In this document: positions 34,696-44,172 of the stretch, in pieces
How positions within the stretch are numbered: position 1 is the first letter of the stretch
How the letters are laid out: every line of letters begins with the position of its first letter
Origin: Sphingomonadales bacterium UBA656
GTDB lineage: Bacteria; Pseudomonadota; Alphaproteobacteria; Sphingomonadales; Sphingomonadaceae
Direction of reading: 5' to 3'
Length of the DNA stretch: 64,000 nt
Assembly (NCBI GenBank): GCA_002299895.1
Contig: DBOC01000008.1
Coordinates: 1 to 64,000, forward strand
The notes under the pieces: generated by a model
Databases searched by the model: none
The model's input: only the letters and a program-made list of their open reading frames with translations
Told to the model about the DNA's origin: nothing
Translations under genes and position numbers: made by a program

Positions 34696-35403
34696 ATGAG
34701 CGCCAATATAGCCTTGGTTGACGACGACCGAAACATCCTGACCTCTGTATCGATTGCGATGCAGGCAGAAGGCTATGTGACGCGTATTTATTCGGACGGC
34801 GAAACGGCGTTAAAGGCATTGTTCGAAAATCCTGCAGATCTTGGTATTTTCGATATCAAAATGCCGCGCATGGACGGGCTGGAATTGTTGCGGCGGTTGC
34901 GCGAAAAAAGCGATATGCCCGTGATCTTCCTTACATCAAAAGATGAAGAGCTGGACGAGGCACTTGGTCTCGCCATGGGTGCGGACGACTATATAACTAA
35001 ACCATTTTCGCAACGCCTTTTGATTGCCCGCGTGAAGGCAATATTGCGACGCGCAACCTATGACAAAGTCCCCGGCAACGGCGAGGCAGAACCTGAGCCA
35101 GAACCGATGGTACGCGGTAAGCTGGAAATGGACCCGGCGCGGCACCACGTCAGATGGGACGGAAAGTCGCTTACGTTGACGGTAACAGAGTTTATGATCC
35201 TTGAGGCGCTGGCCAACCGACCGGGGGTCGTGCGCACGCGCGACCAACTGATGGACGCGGCGTATCAGGATGACGTCTATGTGGATGACCGCACCATTGA
35301 CAGCCATATCAAAAGGCTCCGGCGCAAATTCCGCGAAATTGACCCTGACTTCACCGCTATTGATACGCTTTATGGGGCCGGATATCGCTTCGCAGACAGC
35401 TGA
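34696..35403 (+). CDS. chvI: OmpR-family response regulator ChvI
   Basis: Response regulator of the ChvG-ChvI two-component system, which answers acid and cell-envelope stress in alphaproteobacteria. The 235-residue protein has a receiver domain with Asp53 (IFDIKMPRMDG) as phosphoacceptor and Lys in FLTSKDEE, and a winged-helix DNA-binding domain (VRTRDQLMDAAY, RTIDSHIKRLRRKF). It opens an operon with chvG, hprK and nitrogen-PTS genes. Confidence 0.94.
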   Translation: MSANIALVDDDRNILTSVSIAMQAEGYVTRIYSDGETALKALFENPADLGIFDIKMPRMDGLELLRRLREKSDMPVIFLTSKDEELDEALGLAMGADDYITKPFSQRLLIARVKAILRRATYDKVPGNGEAEPEPEPMVRGKLEMDPARHHVRWDGKSLTLTVTEFMILEALANRPGVVRTRDQLMDAAYQDDVYVDDRTIDSHIKRLRRKFREIDPDFTAIDTLYGAGYRFADS

Positions 35404-36952
35404 GCCCCCGCATCTGCAGCTGGGATGGAGCCGGGGGTTATCGCTGACCGCCCGTATTCTTGCCGTCAACCTCTTCGTGCTTGCTCTGTTAGGCGCCGGC
35501 CTGTTCTTCCTCGACAGCTATCGCGTTCGATTAATCGCAGAGCGCGAAAACGCAGCACGCGTTCAGGCCAGTTTCCTTGTGTCCAGCCTGCCACTTATCG
35601 CGAAGGAAAAGCGGGACGATTATATCGCCAAATTCGGTCAATTGAATCTGTCGCGCATTCGCGTGTATGACCAAGATGGCAAGAAAATATTGGACAGCTT
35701 TGCCGGCCGTGAGCCCACTTATGTCTTTCGCGATCCCAACAGCGAACCCTGGTCCAAAATTGCGGCACGGTGGATCGATGTTTTGTTCGATTTTCTGGTC
35801 GGTGCAGCCAAGCTGGAACGCTATGTTGAACCCGCAAAAGACATCCCTTCCGCATGGCCAGAAATTGGCGCGGCAACGCCTGCCAATGCTGCATCAAAGG
35901 TGCGCTTTGCACCTGACCTCACGCACATGATTAGCGCCGCGGCAACAGTGCGCGACGGGGGCTTGACCGTGCTAACCACCTCCAATGAGCGCGACATCCG
36001 CTTGTTTGTCCGCGCAGAGCGCTTCAATGTCGGCATGTTTTTCCTTTTGGCGCTGGGCATCGGCGTCCTGCTCTCTGTATTCCTCGCCCGCACGATTGTC
36101 CGACCGTTGCGCCATCTGGCCCGTGCTGCCGTCAAGGTTCGGCTTGGTCGCGCACAAGAGGTTACCGTTCCCCGCCTGCCCTCGCGCCGCGACGAAATTG
36201 GCATGCTTGCACGCGCGCTATCGGATATGAGCATCGCGCTACGCCAGCGGATAGACGCAACCGAAGCCTTTGCAGCCGATGTCGCGCATGAAATCAAAAA
36301 TCCTCTGGCTTCGTTACGGTCGGCGCTGGACGGCGCAGAACGGATCGAAGATCCCCAATTGCGGAAGCAATTAATGGACGTCGCAAAAGCCGATGTTCAG
36401 CGTATGGACCGCCTGATCAGCGATATTTCCGACGCCAGCCGTGTGGATTCGCAACTGGCCAAGGCAAAATTTGAACCTATCGACCTTGGCGACATGATTG
36501 AGCAATTGCTTCAGGCACGCGAAGACCGGGGCAGCGACAAAAACGTCAACATTGCTTTTGCTCGACCGCGCCGGAATATTACGACTGTCATGGGCGAAGA
36601 TGTCCGTCTTGAACGCATGTTGACCAACTTGATCGACAATGCGGTATCCTTTTCCCCGCCGGGCGCGGTGGTCGAAATATCCGCAACACTGGCCGATGAA
36701 GACGTCATCATCCGGATTAGCGATGAAGGCCCCGGAGTACCGCCACAAGAGCGGGAAGCCATTTTTAGGCGCTTCCACAGTGAACGGCCCGCGACCGAGA
36801 ATTTCGGTAAGCATAGTGGGCTTGGCCTTGCCATTGCCCGGACAATTATCGAAGGGCATCATGGACGCATCGGCGTACGCGACCGGGTAGATGGCAAAGG
36901 CGGGGCTTGTTTCGAAATCGCCCTGCCCTGTGCGGCTGCGGCAACACGCTAA
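35372..36952 (+). CDS. chvG: Sensor histidine kinase ChvG
   Basis: Membrane sensor kinase partner of ChvI, 526 residues. It has a membrane segment at about 28-50 (ILAVNLFVLALLGAGLFFL), a periplasmic sensor domain, a second membrane segment (GMFFLLALGIGVLLSVFLA), HAMP, the HisKA motif DVAHEIKNPLASLRSAL with the phospho-His, and a HATPase domain (NLIDNAVSFSP, DEGPGVPP, HSGLGLAIA). ATG 35372 lies inside chvI (32-bp overlap) and provides a normal cytoplasmic N-terminus; a start further upstream would extend only antisense-like sequence of the chvI frame. Confidence 0.93.
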   Translation: MGPDIASQTAEPPHLQLGWSRGLSLTARILAVNLFVLALLGAGLFFLDSYRVRLIAERENAARVQASFLVSSLPLIAKEKRDDYIAKFGQLNLSRIRVYDQDGKKILDSFAGREPTYVFRDPNSEPWSKIAARWIDVLFDFLVGAAKLERYVEPAKDIPSAWPEIGAATPANAASKVRFAPDLTHMISAAATVRDGGLTVLTTSNERDIRLFVRAERFNVGMFFLLALGIGVLLSVFLARTIVRPLRHLARAAVKVRLGRAQEVTVPRLPSRRDEIGMLARALSDMSIALRQRIDATEAFAADVAHEIKNPLASLRSALDGAERIEDPQLRKQLMDVAKADVQRMDRLISDISDASRVDSQLAKAKFEPIDLGDMIEQLLQAREDRGSDKNVNIAFARPRRNITTVMGEDVRLERMLTNLIDNAVSFSPPGAVVEISATLADEDVIIRISDEGPGVPPQEREAIFRRFHSERPATENFGKHSGLGLAIARTIIEGHHGRIGVRDRVDGKGGACFEIALPCAAAATR

Positions 36953-37425
36953 TGGCGGCGATGGTCCATGGCAGCGCTATCGCCATACACGGAAGCGGAG
37001 TGTTATTGCTAGGACCCTCCGGTAGCGGGAAATCAGACCTAGCGCTGCGCCTGGTTGACAGAGGCGCAAAGCTCATCTGCGATGATGTCGTACACATTGA
37101 AAACAACAACAGCTTGCCGCAATTGGCCTGCGCGCCGAATATAGCTGGAAAAATCGAAGTGCGGGGCATCGGGATATGTCCGATTGATTTCGTCGATTCC
37201 GCGCCACTGCGCCTCGTCGTGCAATTGGCGCAGGACGTGGACCGCATGCCGCCGGAGCATCAGCGGATCACTTTAGCGGGGTATTCGGTACCCATGTTCA
37301 GGCTACCCCCTTTTCAGCCCAGCAGCGCAATAAAGGTGGAATGGGCGCTGCGGTTGGTTATTGATGCGGGATTGCTACCAATGTCAAATGCGGAAGCCGC
37401 GTTCAATGAAAGCGTAACAATGTGA
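36952..37425 (+). CDS. hprK: Short alphaproteobacterial HPr kinase/phosphorylase
   Basis: P-loop kinase domain of HPr kinase/phosphorylase, 157 residues against about 310 in Firmicutes; the N-terminal domain is missing, as is normal in alphaproteobacteria. Walker A GPSGSGKS is at 21-28, the DDVV segment and the IEVRGIGI signature (about 65-72) follow. It phosphorylates a Ser of HPr. The start codon overlaps the chvG stop by one base (TAATG). Confidence 0.92.
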   Translation: MAAMVHGSAIAIHGSGVLLLGPSGSGKSDLALRLVDRGAKLICDDVVHIENNNSLPQLACAPNIAGKIEVRGIGICPIDFVDSAPLRLVVQLAQDVDRMPPEHQRITLAGYSVPMFRLPPFQPSSAIKVEWALRLVIDAGLLPMSNAEAAFNESVTM

Positions 37426-38387
37426 CCAAGAACATAGCTTCCGAAACCCAAAAAATCCTGCTGATCACTGGCGTGTCCGGGGCCGGCAAGACCACAGTGC
37501 TTAAAACACTGGAAGATCTTGGCTGGGAAACGGTCGACAATTTTCCGATTAAATTGGCAAGCCAATTACTTAAAATTCCCGCATCTGGCGGCGAAAATGG
37601 ACCAAATATTCCGCTGGCACTGGGTTTTGATAGCCGGACGCGCGGATTTGACGCGGAGGCGTTAATTCGGCAAATCAAAAAGCTGCAGGCGCAACCTAAT
37701 CTCCAAATAATGACATTGTTTTTGGATTGCGCCGGCGTCGAGATCGAACGGCGCTATGCGGAAACCCGCCGCCGCCATCCCATGGCTCAGGATCGGCCCG
37801 CGATGGACGGCATCGCCATGGATCGGTCCATGATGGAGCCATTTCGCCGATGGGCGGAGGCCGTGATCGATACCAGCAAGCTATCGGCGCATGAATTGCA
37901 AGTCGTAATCCGTGAACGGTTCAGTAGCGATAGCTCACTGCACTCCAATATCACGGTTTCAAGCTTTGGCTTTTCGCGTGGGGTCCCGCACAATGCCGAC
38001 CTGCTATTTGATTTGCGTTTTTTACGGAACCCGCATTGGGACAGCCATTTGCGGCCCATGACAGGTTTGGATGCAGCGGTTGCTGATTATGTAGCTGCCG
38101 ACCCCCAATATGATGAAGCCTTGCAGAAAATCCGCGACCTGTTGCGCTTCCTGCTGCCGCTCTACGATGAGCAGGGGAAGGCATATGTAAACATCGCCTT
38201 TGGGTGCACAGGCGGGCGTCACAGGTCCGTGCATGTTGCGGAAACTTTTGGCAATTGGTTGCGTGAAAATGGCTTTACCTTACAGGTGGCACATCGCGAT
38301 CTGGCATCAAGACCAATTGACGCGCTGGAAGAGCCTGCTAACGGCGCAGACAGAGTAACGTCGCGACAAGGCAGCAACATCACATGA
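37422..38387 (+). CDS. rapZ: RapZ family nucleotide-binding protein, GTG start
   Basis: P-loop protein (YvcJ/RapZ family, 321 residues). Walker A GVSGAGKT is at 17-24, and the C-terminal domain has the conserved GCTGGRHRSVHVAE. In E. coli RapZ adapts RNase E to the glmZ sRNA; in alphaproteobacteria the role is less clear, and position in the PTS operon is conserved. GTG 37422 overlaps the hprK stop as GTGA. The inserted stretch RPAMDGIAMDRSM (about 125-137) looks slightly longer than usual. Confidence 0.92.
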   Translation: MTKNIASETQKILLITGVSGAGKTTVLKTLEDLGWETVDNFPIKLASQLLKIPASGGENGPNIPLALGFDSRTRGFDAEALIRQIKKLQAQPNLQIMTLFLDCAGVEIERRYAETRRRHPMAQDRPAMDGIAMDRSMMEPFRRWAEAVIDTSKLSAHELQVVIRERFSSDSSLHSNITVSSFGFSRGVPHNADLLFDLRFLRNPHWDSHLRPMTGLDAAVADYVAADPQYDEALQKIRDLLRFLLPLYDEQGKAYVNIAFGCTGGRHRSVHVAETFGNWLRENGFTLQVAHRDLASRPIDALEEPANGADRVTSRQGSNIT

Positions 38388-38788
38388 TCGGTTTGATTTT
38401 AGTCACGCATGGCAAACTGGCGAACGAGTTTCTTATCGCGCTGGAACATGTTGTGGGTCCACAAAAGGACATTGCGACCATCTGCATCGGCCCGCATGAT
38501 GACATGGAAGTTCGGCGCAATGAAATCGCGGCTGCCATCAAAAAGGTAGATACCGGCAAAGGCGTGATCATCCTGTCTGATCTGTTCGGGGGCACGCCCT
38601 CAAATCTCTCAATTTCCTTGCTGGATAGCGGACGCGTTGAAGTGATCGCGGGCGTGAACCTCCCGATGCTTATCCGCCTCGATAGCGCGCGCAAAAATCT
38701 GGACGTAAAAGAAGCAGTCGCAGCCGCGCGTGAAGCAGGACGCAAATATATCAGCGTTGCGTCAGAAGTTCTTGAAGCATCAAAATGA
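38384..38788 (+). CDS. PTS EIIA component, mannose family
   Basis: Phosphocarrier domain of the mannose PTS family (often named ManX or PtsM in alphaproteobacteria), 134 residues. His9 in LVTHGKLA is the phosphorylation site; DLFGGTPSN is the second family motif. No EIIB/C/D transport genes are present, so it acts in regulation, receiving phosphate from HPr. The start overlaps the rapZ stop as ATGA. Confidence 0.93.
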   Translation: MIGLILVTHGKLANEFLIALEHVVGPQKDIATICIGPHDDMEVRRNEIAAAIKKVDTGKGVIILSDLFGGTPSNLSISLLDSGRVEVIAGVNLPMLIRLDSARKNLDVKEAVAAAREAGRKYISVASEVLEASK

Positions 38789-39063
38789 CCCGGATCAGCC
38801 GCACCGTCACTATCGTTAACTTAAAGGGCCTTCACGCGCGGGCTAGCGCCAAATTTGTGACCTTCGTGTCCCGCTTGCCCGAAGGGATCAAAGTTGAGGT
38901 CGAAAAGGATGGCCAATACGTGACGGGCACTTCCATCATGGGCTTGATGATGCTCGGCGCAGCCAAAGGGAGCGAAATCACCATAAATGTCGAAGGCGAA
39001 CAGGCCGAACTCGCGATTGAAAAGCTGGTTGGTTTGGTCGTCGACGGTTTTGGCGAAGATTGA
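38785..39063 (+). CDS. HPr-family phosphocarrier protein
   Basis: Small phosphocarrier (92 residues) of the nitrogen-type PTS. His18 in GLHARASAKF is phosphorylated by Enzyme I; Ser50 in TGTSIMGLMML is the expected HprK target. Cytoplasmic. Its presence directly after hprK and the EIIA gene completes a regulatory PTS set; EI(Ntr) and EIIA(Ntr) must lie elsewhere. ATGA overlap with the preceding gene. Confidence 0.95.
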   Translation: MTRISRTVTIVNLKGLHARASAKFVTFVSRLPEGIKVEVEKDGQYVTGTSIMGLMMLGAAKGSEITINVEGEQAELAIEKLVGLVVDGFGED

Positions 39064-39875
39064 TGCGCCGTGAAATTACCGGATTTTCTAACCCGCTTTT
39101 AAAGGACATACGCGGGCTTCGTGAAAAGAAGCTTCGTAAACGCGCAGGGCTGTTCTTGGCCGAAGGTTTGCGCATTATGACCGAAGCGCGGGAGGCAGGA
39201 TTTCTTCCCGAAATGCTGTTTCGCGTTAAAGACCGCCCCGTACACGACCTTGAAGTGGCTTTAGAAGCCGATGTTCTGGCCAATAATGGCGACGTTATCG
39301 AAACCAGTGCCGAGATCATGGCAAAGCTGTCCGGAAAGGATAACGCCCAGACCGTAGTGGGCGTCTATCGCGACCATGGCGCCGCATTGGCCGACGTGGA
39401 CCGCACGGCAGCTCCCATCTGGCTTGTGGCGCAATCGATGCGTGATCCGGGCAATCTTGGCACGATGTTGCGCACGGGCGATGCGGTGGGGGCTGGTGGG
39501 CTGATCCTGATTGATGATTGCACGGACCCGTTTTCTGTCGAGTCCGTCCGCGCCAGCATGGGAGCCATTTTCACACAAAAGGTCGTGCAATGCCGGTGGG
39601 AAGAATTCACCGCTTGGTTGCGCGCGGGTGAAGGCCAATTGGTCGGCACCAGCCTGCAGACCGACACCGATTATCAAGCTGCTCGTTATAGCGCGCCATG
39701 CTTCATCCTGACGGGTAATGAGGCGCAGGGTCTGCCCGACGATTATGAAGCCGCATGTGATCTGCTTGTCAAAATGCCCATGCGTGGCAAAGCTGATAGC
39801 TTAAACGCCGCAGTCGCAACGGCGGTTATGGCTTACGAGGTCCTGAACCAGTTTCGGCATTCCAAAGTCCGCTAA
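39063..39875 (+). CDS. SpoU/TrmH-family RNA 2'-O-methyltransferase
   Basis: SPOUT methyltransferase, 270 residues, acting on rRNA or tRNA ribose. An N-terminal substrate-binding domain (FSNPLLKDIRGLREKKLRKR, FLAEGLR) is followed by the SPOUT motifs: SMRDPGNLGTMLRTGDAVGA (motif 1), FILTGNEAQGLP (motif 2) and MPMRGKADSLNAAVATAVMAYE (knot). Resembles RlmB/TsnR-type enzymes; target not predictable. ATG 39063 overlaps the HPr stop (TGATG); last gene of the chvI operon. Confidence 0.9.
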   Translation: MRREITGFSNPLLKDIRGLREKKLRKRAGLFLAEGLRIMTEAREAGFLPEMLFRVKDRPVHDLEVALEADVLANNGDVIETSAEIMAKLSGKDNAQTVVGVYRDHGAALADVDRTAAPIWLVAQSMRDPGNLGTMLRTGDAVGAGGLILIDDCTDPFSVESVRASMGAIFTQKVVQCRWEEFTAWLRAGEGQLVGTSLQTDTDYQAARYSAPCFILTGNEAQGLPDDYEAACDLLVKMPMRGKADSLNAAVATAVMAYEVLNQFRHSKVR

Positions 39876-39878
39876 GCC

Positions 39879-41219
39879 TCAGGCATTCGTTTCCCGTTGA
39901 TCCTCAATCGTTTGCGACATTTCCCCGTCGCCATATCGCGGTAAAGCTTCTACCACAGGAACATCTTCTAACTCGCGCTTGCCGGTTTCAATGTTCAAAT
40001 CGGCAAATTTCCGTCCTGTCGAAATCACATTGCGTTCGAAGCTGCCGACAAATTTATTGTAGTTATTCACCGCAGACGAAAGTCCGCTGCCGACCGATTT
40101 CAGATGCTGCGCCGCCACCGCAATACGGTCATACATTTCCTTGCCAAGCGCCCCGATTTGCTTCGCCTCGCGCGCCAGCCCCTCTTGCCGCCAAACGCTG
40201 GCAACGGTGCGGGCGATTGCGACCAAATTTGTCGGCGTCGCCAACAGAACTTTCTTATCAAAGGCGAAATCCCACAATTGCGGCTCATGCTCCAGCGCGG
40301 CCGCAAGGAAATGTTCACCCGGGACAAACATGATGACATAATCAGGCGCTTCGGAAAATTGATCCCAATAAGCCTTGCGCGACAAGCCATCGATATGGTT
40401 CTTCATCGATTGCGTGTGGCGCGCCATGGCAACCGCACGAACGTCATCATCCACTGAATCAAATGCGTCCTGATAATCATTCAGTGATACTTTCGCGTCG
40501 ATTACCAATGTCCTGCCACCCGGGACATGAATGACCGCATCTGGCCGCAACCTTAAACCATCGCCAACATCGATGCTGGTTTCCAGATCGAAATCGACAT
40601 GCTCCGAAAGTCCGCAACTTTCGAGCACATTCTTCAACTGCTGCTCACCCCAACGCCCCCGCGCCTTGGGCGCATTCCGCAAGGAGTTCATCAGGCCGGA
40701 CGCCACGCTCGACACGCGTTCCTGACCCAAGCGCATTTCGCCGATTAAGCCTTTCAGATCGCCATAAGCTTCGGTCCGGTCTTTTTCGATCTTGCCGACC
40801 TGCTCTTCATAGGCCTTCAGCTTTTCACCGACAGGGCCAAGCAACTGTTTCAGCCTTTCCTCATTCTTCTCGCCAGCCTGATGGAAGCGTTCGTCGGCGC
40901 GTTGCAGAAATGCCGCCTGCGCCTCGCCCAATAATTTCTGCCCAATCTCACCAAATTGCGCGGACAAGTTTTCTTTCGCATTGCCGAGCGCCGCGATCTG
41001 TTCTTCAAAGCTCCGCTCGCGTTCTTCCAAACTGGTTTCAAGCCGCGCCAAGCGGTCTTTGGCACTGTCCCGTTCGACGACCACTTGATCCAGCATCGCC
41101 CGCAATTGCGTGGTCGTTTCGTGGCCTGCTTTGCCCATGCGGCTGCCCGCAAACCAGCCAAGTGCCAGCCCGCCCAACAAAGCAAAAACCACGACGAAAA
41201 TGACGATCAACGGCTCCAA
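39879..41219 (-). CDS. rmuC: DNA recombination protein RmuC
   Basis: RmuC-family protein, 446 residues. An N-terminal membrane anchor (IVIFVVVFALLGGLALGWFAG) leads into a long coiled coil (about 35-170) and the RmuC core (PKARGRWGEQQLKNVLE, LRPDAVIHVPGG, IDAKVSLNDYQDAF, PDYVIMFVPGEHFLAAALE, LATPTNLVAIARTVA), a PD-(D/E)XK-like nuclease fold. It limits DNA inversions in E. coli and has anti-phage roles in some reports. Converges on the methyltransferase gene with 3 bp between stops. Confidence 0.92.
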   Translation of the reverse strand: MEPLIVIFVVVFALLGGLALGWFAGSRMGKAGHETTTQLRAMLDQVVVERDSAKDRLARLETSLEERERSFEEQIAALGNAKENLSAQFGEIGQKLLGEAQAAFLQRADERFHQAGEKNEERLKQLLGPVGEKLKAYEEQVGKIEKDRTEAYGDLKGLIGEMRLGQERVSSVASGLMNSLRNAPKARGRWGEQQLKNVLESCGLSEHVDFDLETSIDVGDGLRLRPDAVIHVPGGRTLVIDAKVSLNDYQDAFDSVDDDVRAVAMARHTQSMKNHIDGLSRKAYWDQFSEAPDYVIMFVPGEHFLAAALEHEPQLWDFAFDKKVLLATPTNLVAIARTVASVWRQEGLAREAKQIGALGKEMYDRIAVAAQHLKSVGSGLSSAVNNYNKFVGSFERNVISTGRKFADLNIETGKRELEDVPVVEALPRYGDGEMSQTIEDQRETNA

Positions 41220-41273
41220 CAGCCACCTCCAATATTAGAACGAAACTGGAACATACCCACTGAAGGGCTGAGG

Positions 41274-42041
41274 TCAAGTGGCTTCGATGACGTTCCGTTG
41301 CGCCTTCTTAACCCGTGCGTAGCTCATCACGCTCAGCGGCAGCAGGGCAATGTAAATGAAACCAACACCAATAAGGGCAACCCACGGTGCGGCGACCAAC
41401 GTTGCAGTAAACAGGCTAAGGACCGCCAGTGCCATGAAACGCAAGCTTCGGCGCACCTTGATCGACGACCAGCTATAGGTCGCGACATTGGAAATCATCA
41501 ACAGCGCAGACAGCAACAGCCATGGCGCAATGAAGCGATAATCGCGCACCCAATCCGCCCCAGTTTCAAACCAGATCATCATCGGCAATAAAGCCATCGC
41601 CGCCCCCGCTGGTGACGGTACGCCGGTGTTGAAACCCGCGGACTTATGCGGTTGGTTTTCGGTATCAATCTGTGCGTTAAACCTTGCCAGACGTAATGCT
41701 GCACACAGCACAAAGAATGCCGATATGGTCCAACCAAAGCGCGGCATATCCTGCATGACCCACATATACATGATCAAAGCGGGCGTGGCTCCAAAAGCAA
41801 TCACGTCAGAAAGCGAATCCAGTTCCGCGCCAAAACGACTTTCGCCTTTCAACATCCGCGCGATACGGCCATCCATGGCGTCGAGTACGCCGGCAATGAC
41901 AATTGCGGCTACGGCATTTTCCCAACGCCCCTGCATCGCAAACCAAGCGCCGGACAATCCGGTACACAAAGCAAGCGCTGTGACAGCGTTAGGGGCAAGT
42001 GCACGCAAAGGTATGCCAGGACGGGAGGAATGCGTGGCCAT
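41274..42041 (-). CDS. pssA: CDP-diacylglycerol-serine O-phosphatidyltransferase
   Basis: Integral membrane enzyme making phosphatidylserine, the precursor of phosphatidylethanolamine. The CDP-alcohol phosphotransferase motif DGxxARxxxxxxxxGxxxDxxxD is complete near residues 57-79 (DAMDGRIARML ... ELDSLSD). Six to eight membrane segments fill the 255-residue protein. The start overlaps the psd stop (TGATG), so the two steps are translationally coupled. Confidence 0.94.
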   Translation of the reverse strand: MATHSSRPGIPLRALAPNAVTALALCTGLSGAWFAMQGRWENAVAAIVIAGVLDAMDGRIARMLKGESRFGAELDSLSDVIAFGATPALIMYMWVMQDMPRFGWTISAFFVLCAALRLARFNAQIDTENQPHKSAGFNTGVPSPAGAAMALLPMMIWFETGADWVRDYRFIAPWLLLSALLMISNVATYSWSSIKVRRSLRFMALAVLSLFTATLVAAPWVALIGVGFIYIALLPLSVMSYARVKKAQRNVIEAT

Positions 42042-42775
42042 CAATGGGCGACGGCGATAAGGTCCTGATCAACGCCGATTTCGGCGAGAACAGTTTCCCC
42101 GGCAACGCAACGCTGCCCCTTGATAACGCGCGATGCGGTGCCATGCGGCAAATACACATCAACGCGGCTGCCAAAACGGATTAAGCCGACCCGCTGCCCA
42201 TTGGCAACATTATCGCCTTCTTTCACAAAAGCGACAATCCGGCGCGCGACCAAGCCAGCAATTTGCGTAAAGCCGATACGTACGCCATCGCTGCGTTCCA
42301 CGAGGAAATGTTGGCGTTCATTTTCTTCGCTGGCTTTATCAAGGTCCGCATTGAGGAATTTACCCGCGATATAGACAACGCGTGTAATCGTGCCGCGAAT
42401 AGGCGTCCGGTTAATGTGGACGTCAAAAACGCTCATAAAAATCGACACGCGGGTCATTGGCTGGTCACCCAAACCATCAGGTCCACGAAGCTCTGCTGGC
42501 GGAAGGACTTGTTCAATTAAAGTAACAAGCCCATCGGCGGGTGACACAATAAATCGCTCGTCAATCGGCGTCGCACGCACAGGATCGCGAAAGAAGGCCA
42601 GTGTCCATATGGTGACGGCTGCCATCGGCCAAGCCAGCGTCTCCCAAGCCATAAGGGCGAAAAACAGGGTGATGCCTGCGGCGATAAGTCCGAACTTGCG
42701 GCCCTCGGGGTGGACGGGTGGAAACGACCATTTCGCAACGCCGGCACCCCGGTTTGTCAATTCTTGTCTGCTCAT
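42041..42775 (-). CDS. psd: Phosphatidylserine decarboxylase
   Basis: Pyruvoyl enzyme converting phosphatidylserine to phosphatidylethanolamine. The 244-residue protein is the short alphaproteobacterial type. The self-cleavage site is the Gly-Ser in LIRFGSRVDVYLP, about 215; the Ser becomes the pyruvoyl group. Two hydrophobic stretches near residues 25-60 suggest membrane association, and the SVFDVHINRTP signature is present. First gene of psd-pssA, possibly with rmuC. Confidence 0.95.
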   Translation of the reverse strand: MSRQELTNRGAGVAKWSFPPVHPEGRKFGLIAAGITLFFALMAWETLAWPMAAVTIWTLAFFRDPVRATPIDERFIVSPADGLVTLIEQVLPPAELRGPDGLGDQPMTRVSIFMSVFDVHINRTPIRGTITRVVYIAGKFLNADLDKASEENERQHFLVERSDGVRIGFTQIAGLVARRIVAFVKEGDNVANGQRVGLIRFGSRVDVYLPHGTASRVIKGQRCVAGETVLAEIGVDQDLIAVAH

Positions 42776-42927
42776 GCGTCTTAGCTAGGGGATGCGCCGC
42801 CATCTTACAACCTAAGATACAATTTCAGCCATTTTCAGACAATCTCGGGGATGCAGTTGAACAAATGGCAGACTTTGCTATGGCACCGCTCATCAACCCA
42901 TCTCCCTAATGGAAAGTGCTTTGTAAC

Positions 42928-44148
42928 ATGGCAAAAATTAAGGTCAAAAACCCAGTTGTCGAGCTTGATGGCGACGAAATGACACGGATCATCTGGGAAT
43001 GGATTCGTGAACGACTCATTTTGCCATATCTTGATGTCGACTTGAAATATTATGACCTTGGCATGGAATATCGCGACAAGACCAATGATAAGGTCACCGT
43101 TGATTCCGCCAACGCCATCCGCGAATTCGGCGTCGGCGTAAAATGCGCCACAATTACACCAGACGAAGCGCGCGTCGAAGAATTCGGCCTGCAGAAAATG
43201 TGGAAGTCGCCCAACGGCACTATCCGCAACATTTTGGGCGGCGTAGTTTTCCGCGAACCAATCGTCATCGATAACGTACCGCGTTTGATCCCGGGCTGGA
43301 CGGACCCCATCGTGATTGGCCGTCATGCGTTCGGTGACCAATATCGCGCGACTGATTTCTTGGTCCCCGGCCCCGGAACGCTCCGCCTCGTTTGGGATGG
43401 CGATGATGGGCAGAAAATTGACGAAGAAGTATTCCGTTACCCCTCCCCGGGCGTTGCGCTGGCGATGTACAATCTCGACGATTCCATTCGCGACTTTGCC
43501 CGTGCCTCGTTGAACTATGGCGTGACCCGCGAATGGCCCGTATATTTGTCGACGAAGAACACGATCCTCAAATATTATGATGGTCGCTTCAAGGATCTCT
43601 TCCAAGAAGTTTACGAAGCCGAGTTTGCGGCAAAGTTTAAGGAATTGGGCATTGTCTATGAGCACCGTTTGATCGACGACATGGTCGCATCGGCGCTGAA
43701 ATGGTCAGGCAAGTTCATCTGGGCATGTAAGAATTATGATGGCGACGTGCAGTCTGATCAGGTTGCGCAAGGCTTCGGTTCACTCGGCCTGATGACCTCC
43801 ATCCTGATGACACCAGATGGCAAGACCGTTGAAGCCGAGGCTGCGCATGGAACGGTTACGCGCCACTATCGCCAGCATCAGCAAGGCAAGGCAACATCAA
43901 CCAACCCGATTGCTTCCATTTTTGCTTGGACGGGCGGCCTTAAATTCCGCGGCAAGTTCGACGAAACACCTGAAGTGACGCGCTTTGCCGAAACGCTGGA
44001 AGAAGTCTGCATTCAAACCGTTGAAGATGGCCATATGACAAAGGATCTCGCGATCCTCATCGGTCCGGATCAGGCTTGGATGACCACCGAGCAATTCTTT
44101 GAAAAAGTGCGCGCAAATCTTGAAATCAAAATGGGTAGCTGGATGTAA
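42928..44148 (+). CDS. icd: NADP-dependent isocitrate dehydrogenase
   Basis: TCA-cycle enzyme: isocitrate to 2-oxoglutarate plus CO2. The 406-residue sequence is the eukaryotic-like (type II) class used by alphaproteobacteria, seen in KVKNPVVELDGDEMTRIIW, KSPNGTIRNILGGVVFREP, and AEAAHGTVTRHYRQHQQG in the C-terminal cofactor region. ATG 42928 chosen (MAKIKVKNP). A strong terminator follows. Confidence 0.96.
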   Translation: MAKIKVKNPVVELDGDEMTRIIWEWIRERLILPYLDVDLKYYDLGMEYRDKTNDKVTVDSANAIREFGVGVKCATITPDEARVEEFGLQKMWKSPNGTIRNILGGVVFREPIVIDNVPRLIPGWTDPIVIGRHAFGDQYRATDFLVPGPGTLRLVWDGDDGQKIDEEVFRYPSPGVALAMYNLDDSIRDFARASLNYGVTREWPVYLSTKNTILKYYDGRFKDLFQEVYEAEFAAKFKELGIVYEHRLIDDMVASALKWSGKFIWACKNYDGDVQSDQVAQGFGSLGLMTSILMTPDGKTVEAEAAHGTVTRHYRQHQQGKATSTNPIASIFAWTGGLKFRGKFDETPEVTRFAETLEEVCIQTVEDGHMTKDLAILIGPDQAWMTTEQFFEKVRANLEIKMGSWM

Positions 44149-44172
44149 CGCCAGCGCATTTGAAAATAAGAG

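Noticed and set aside
42835..43665. 276-codon minus-strand open frame
   Set aside because: Antisense shadow of icd; no family features.
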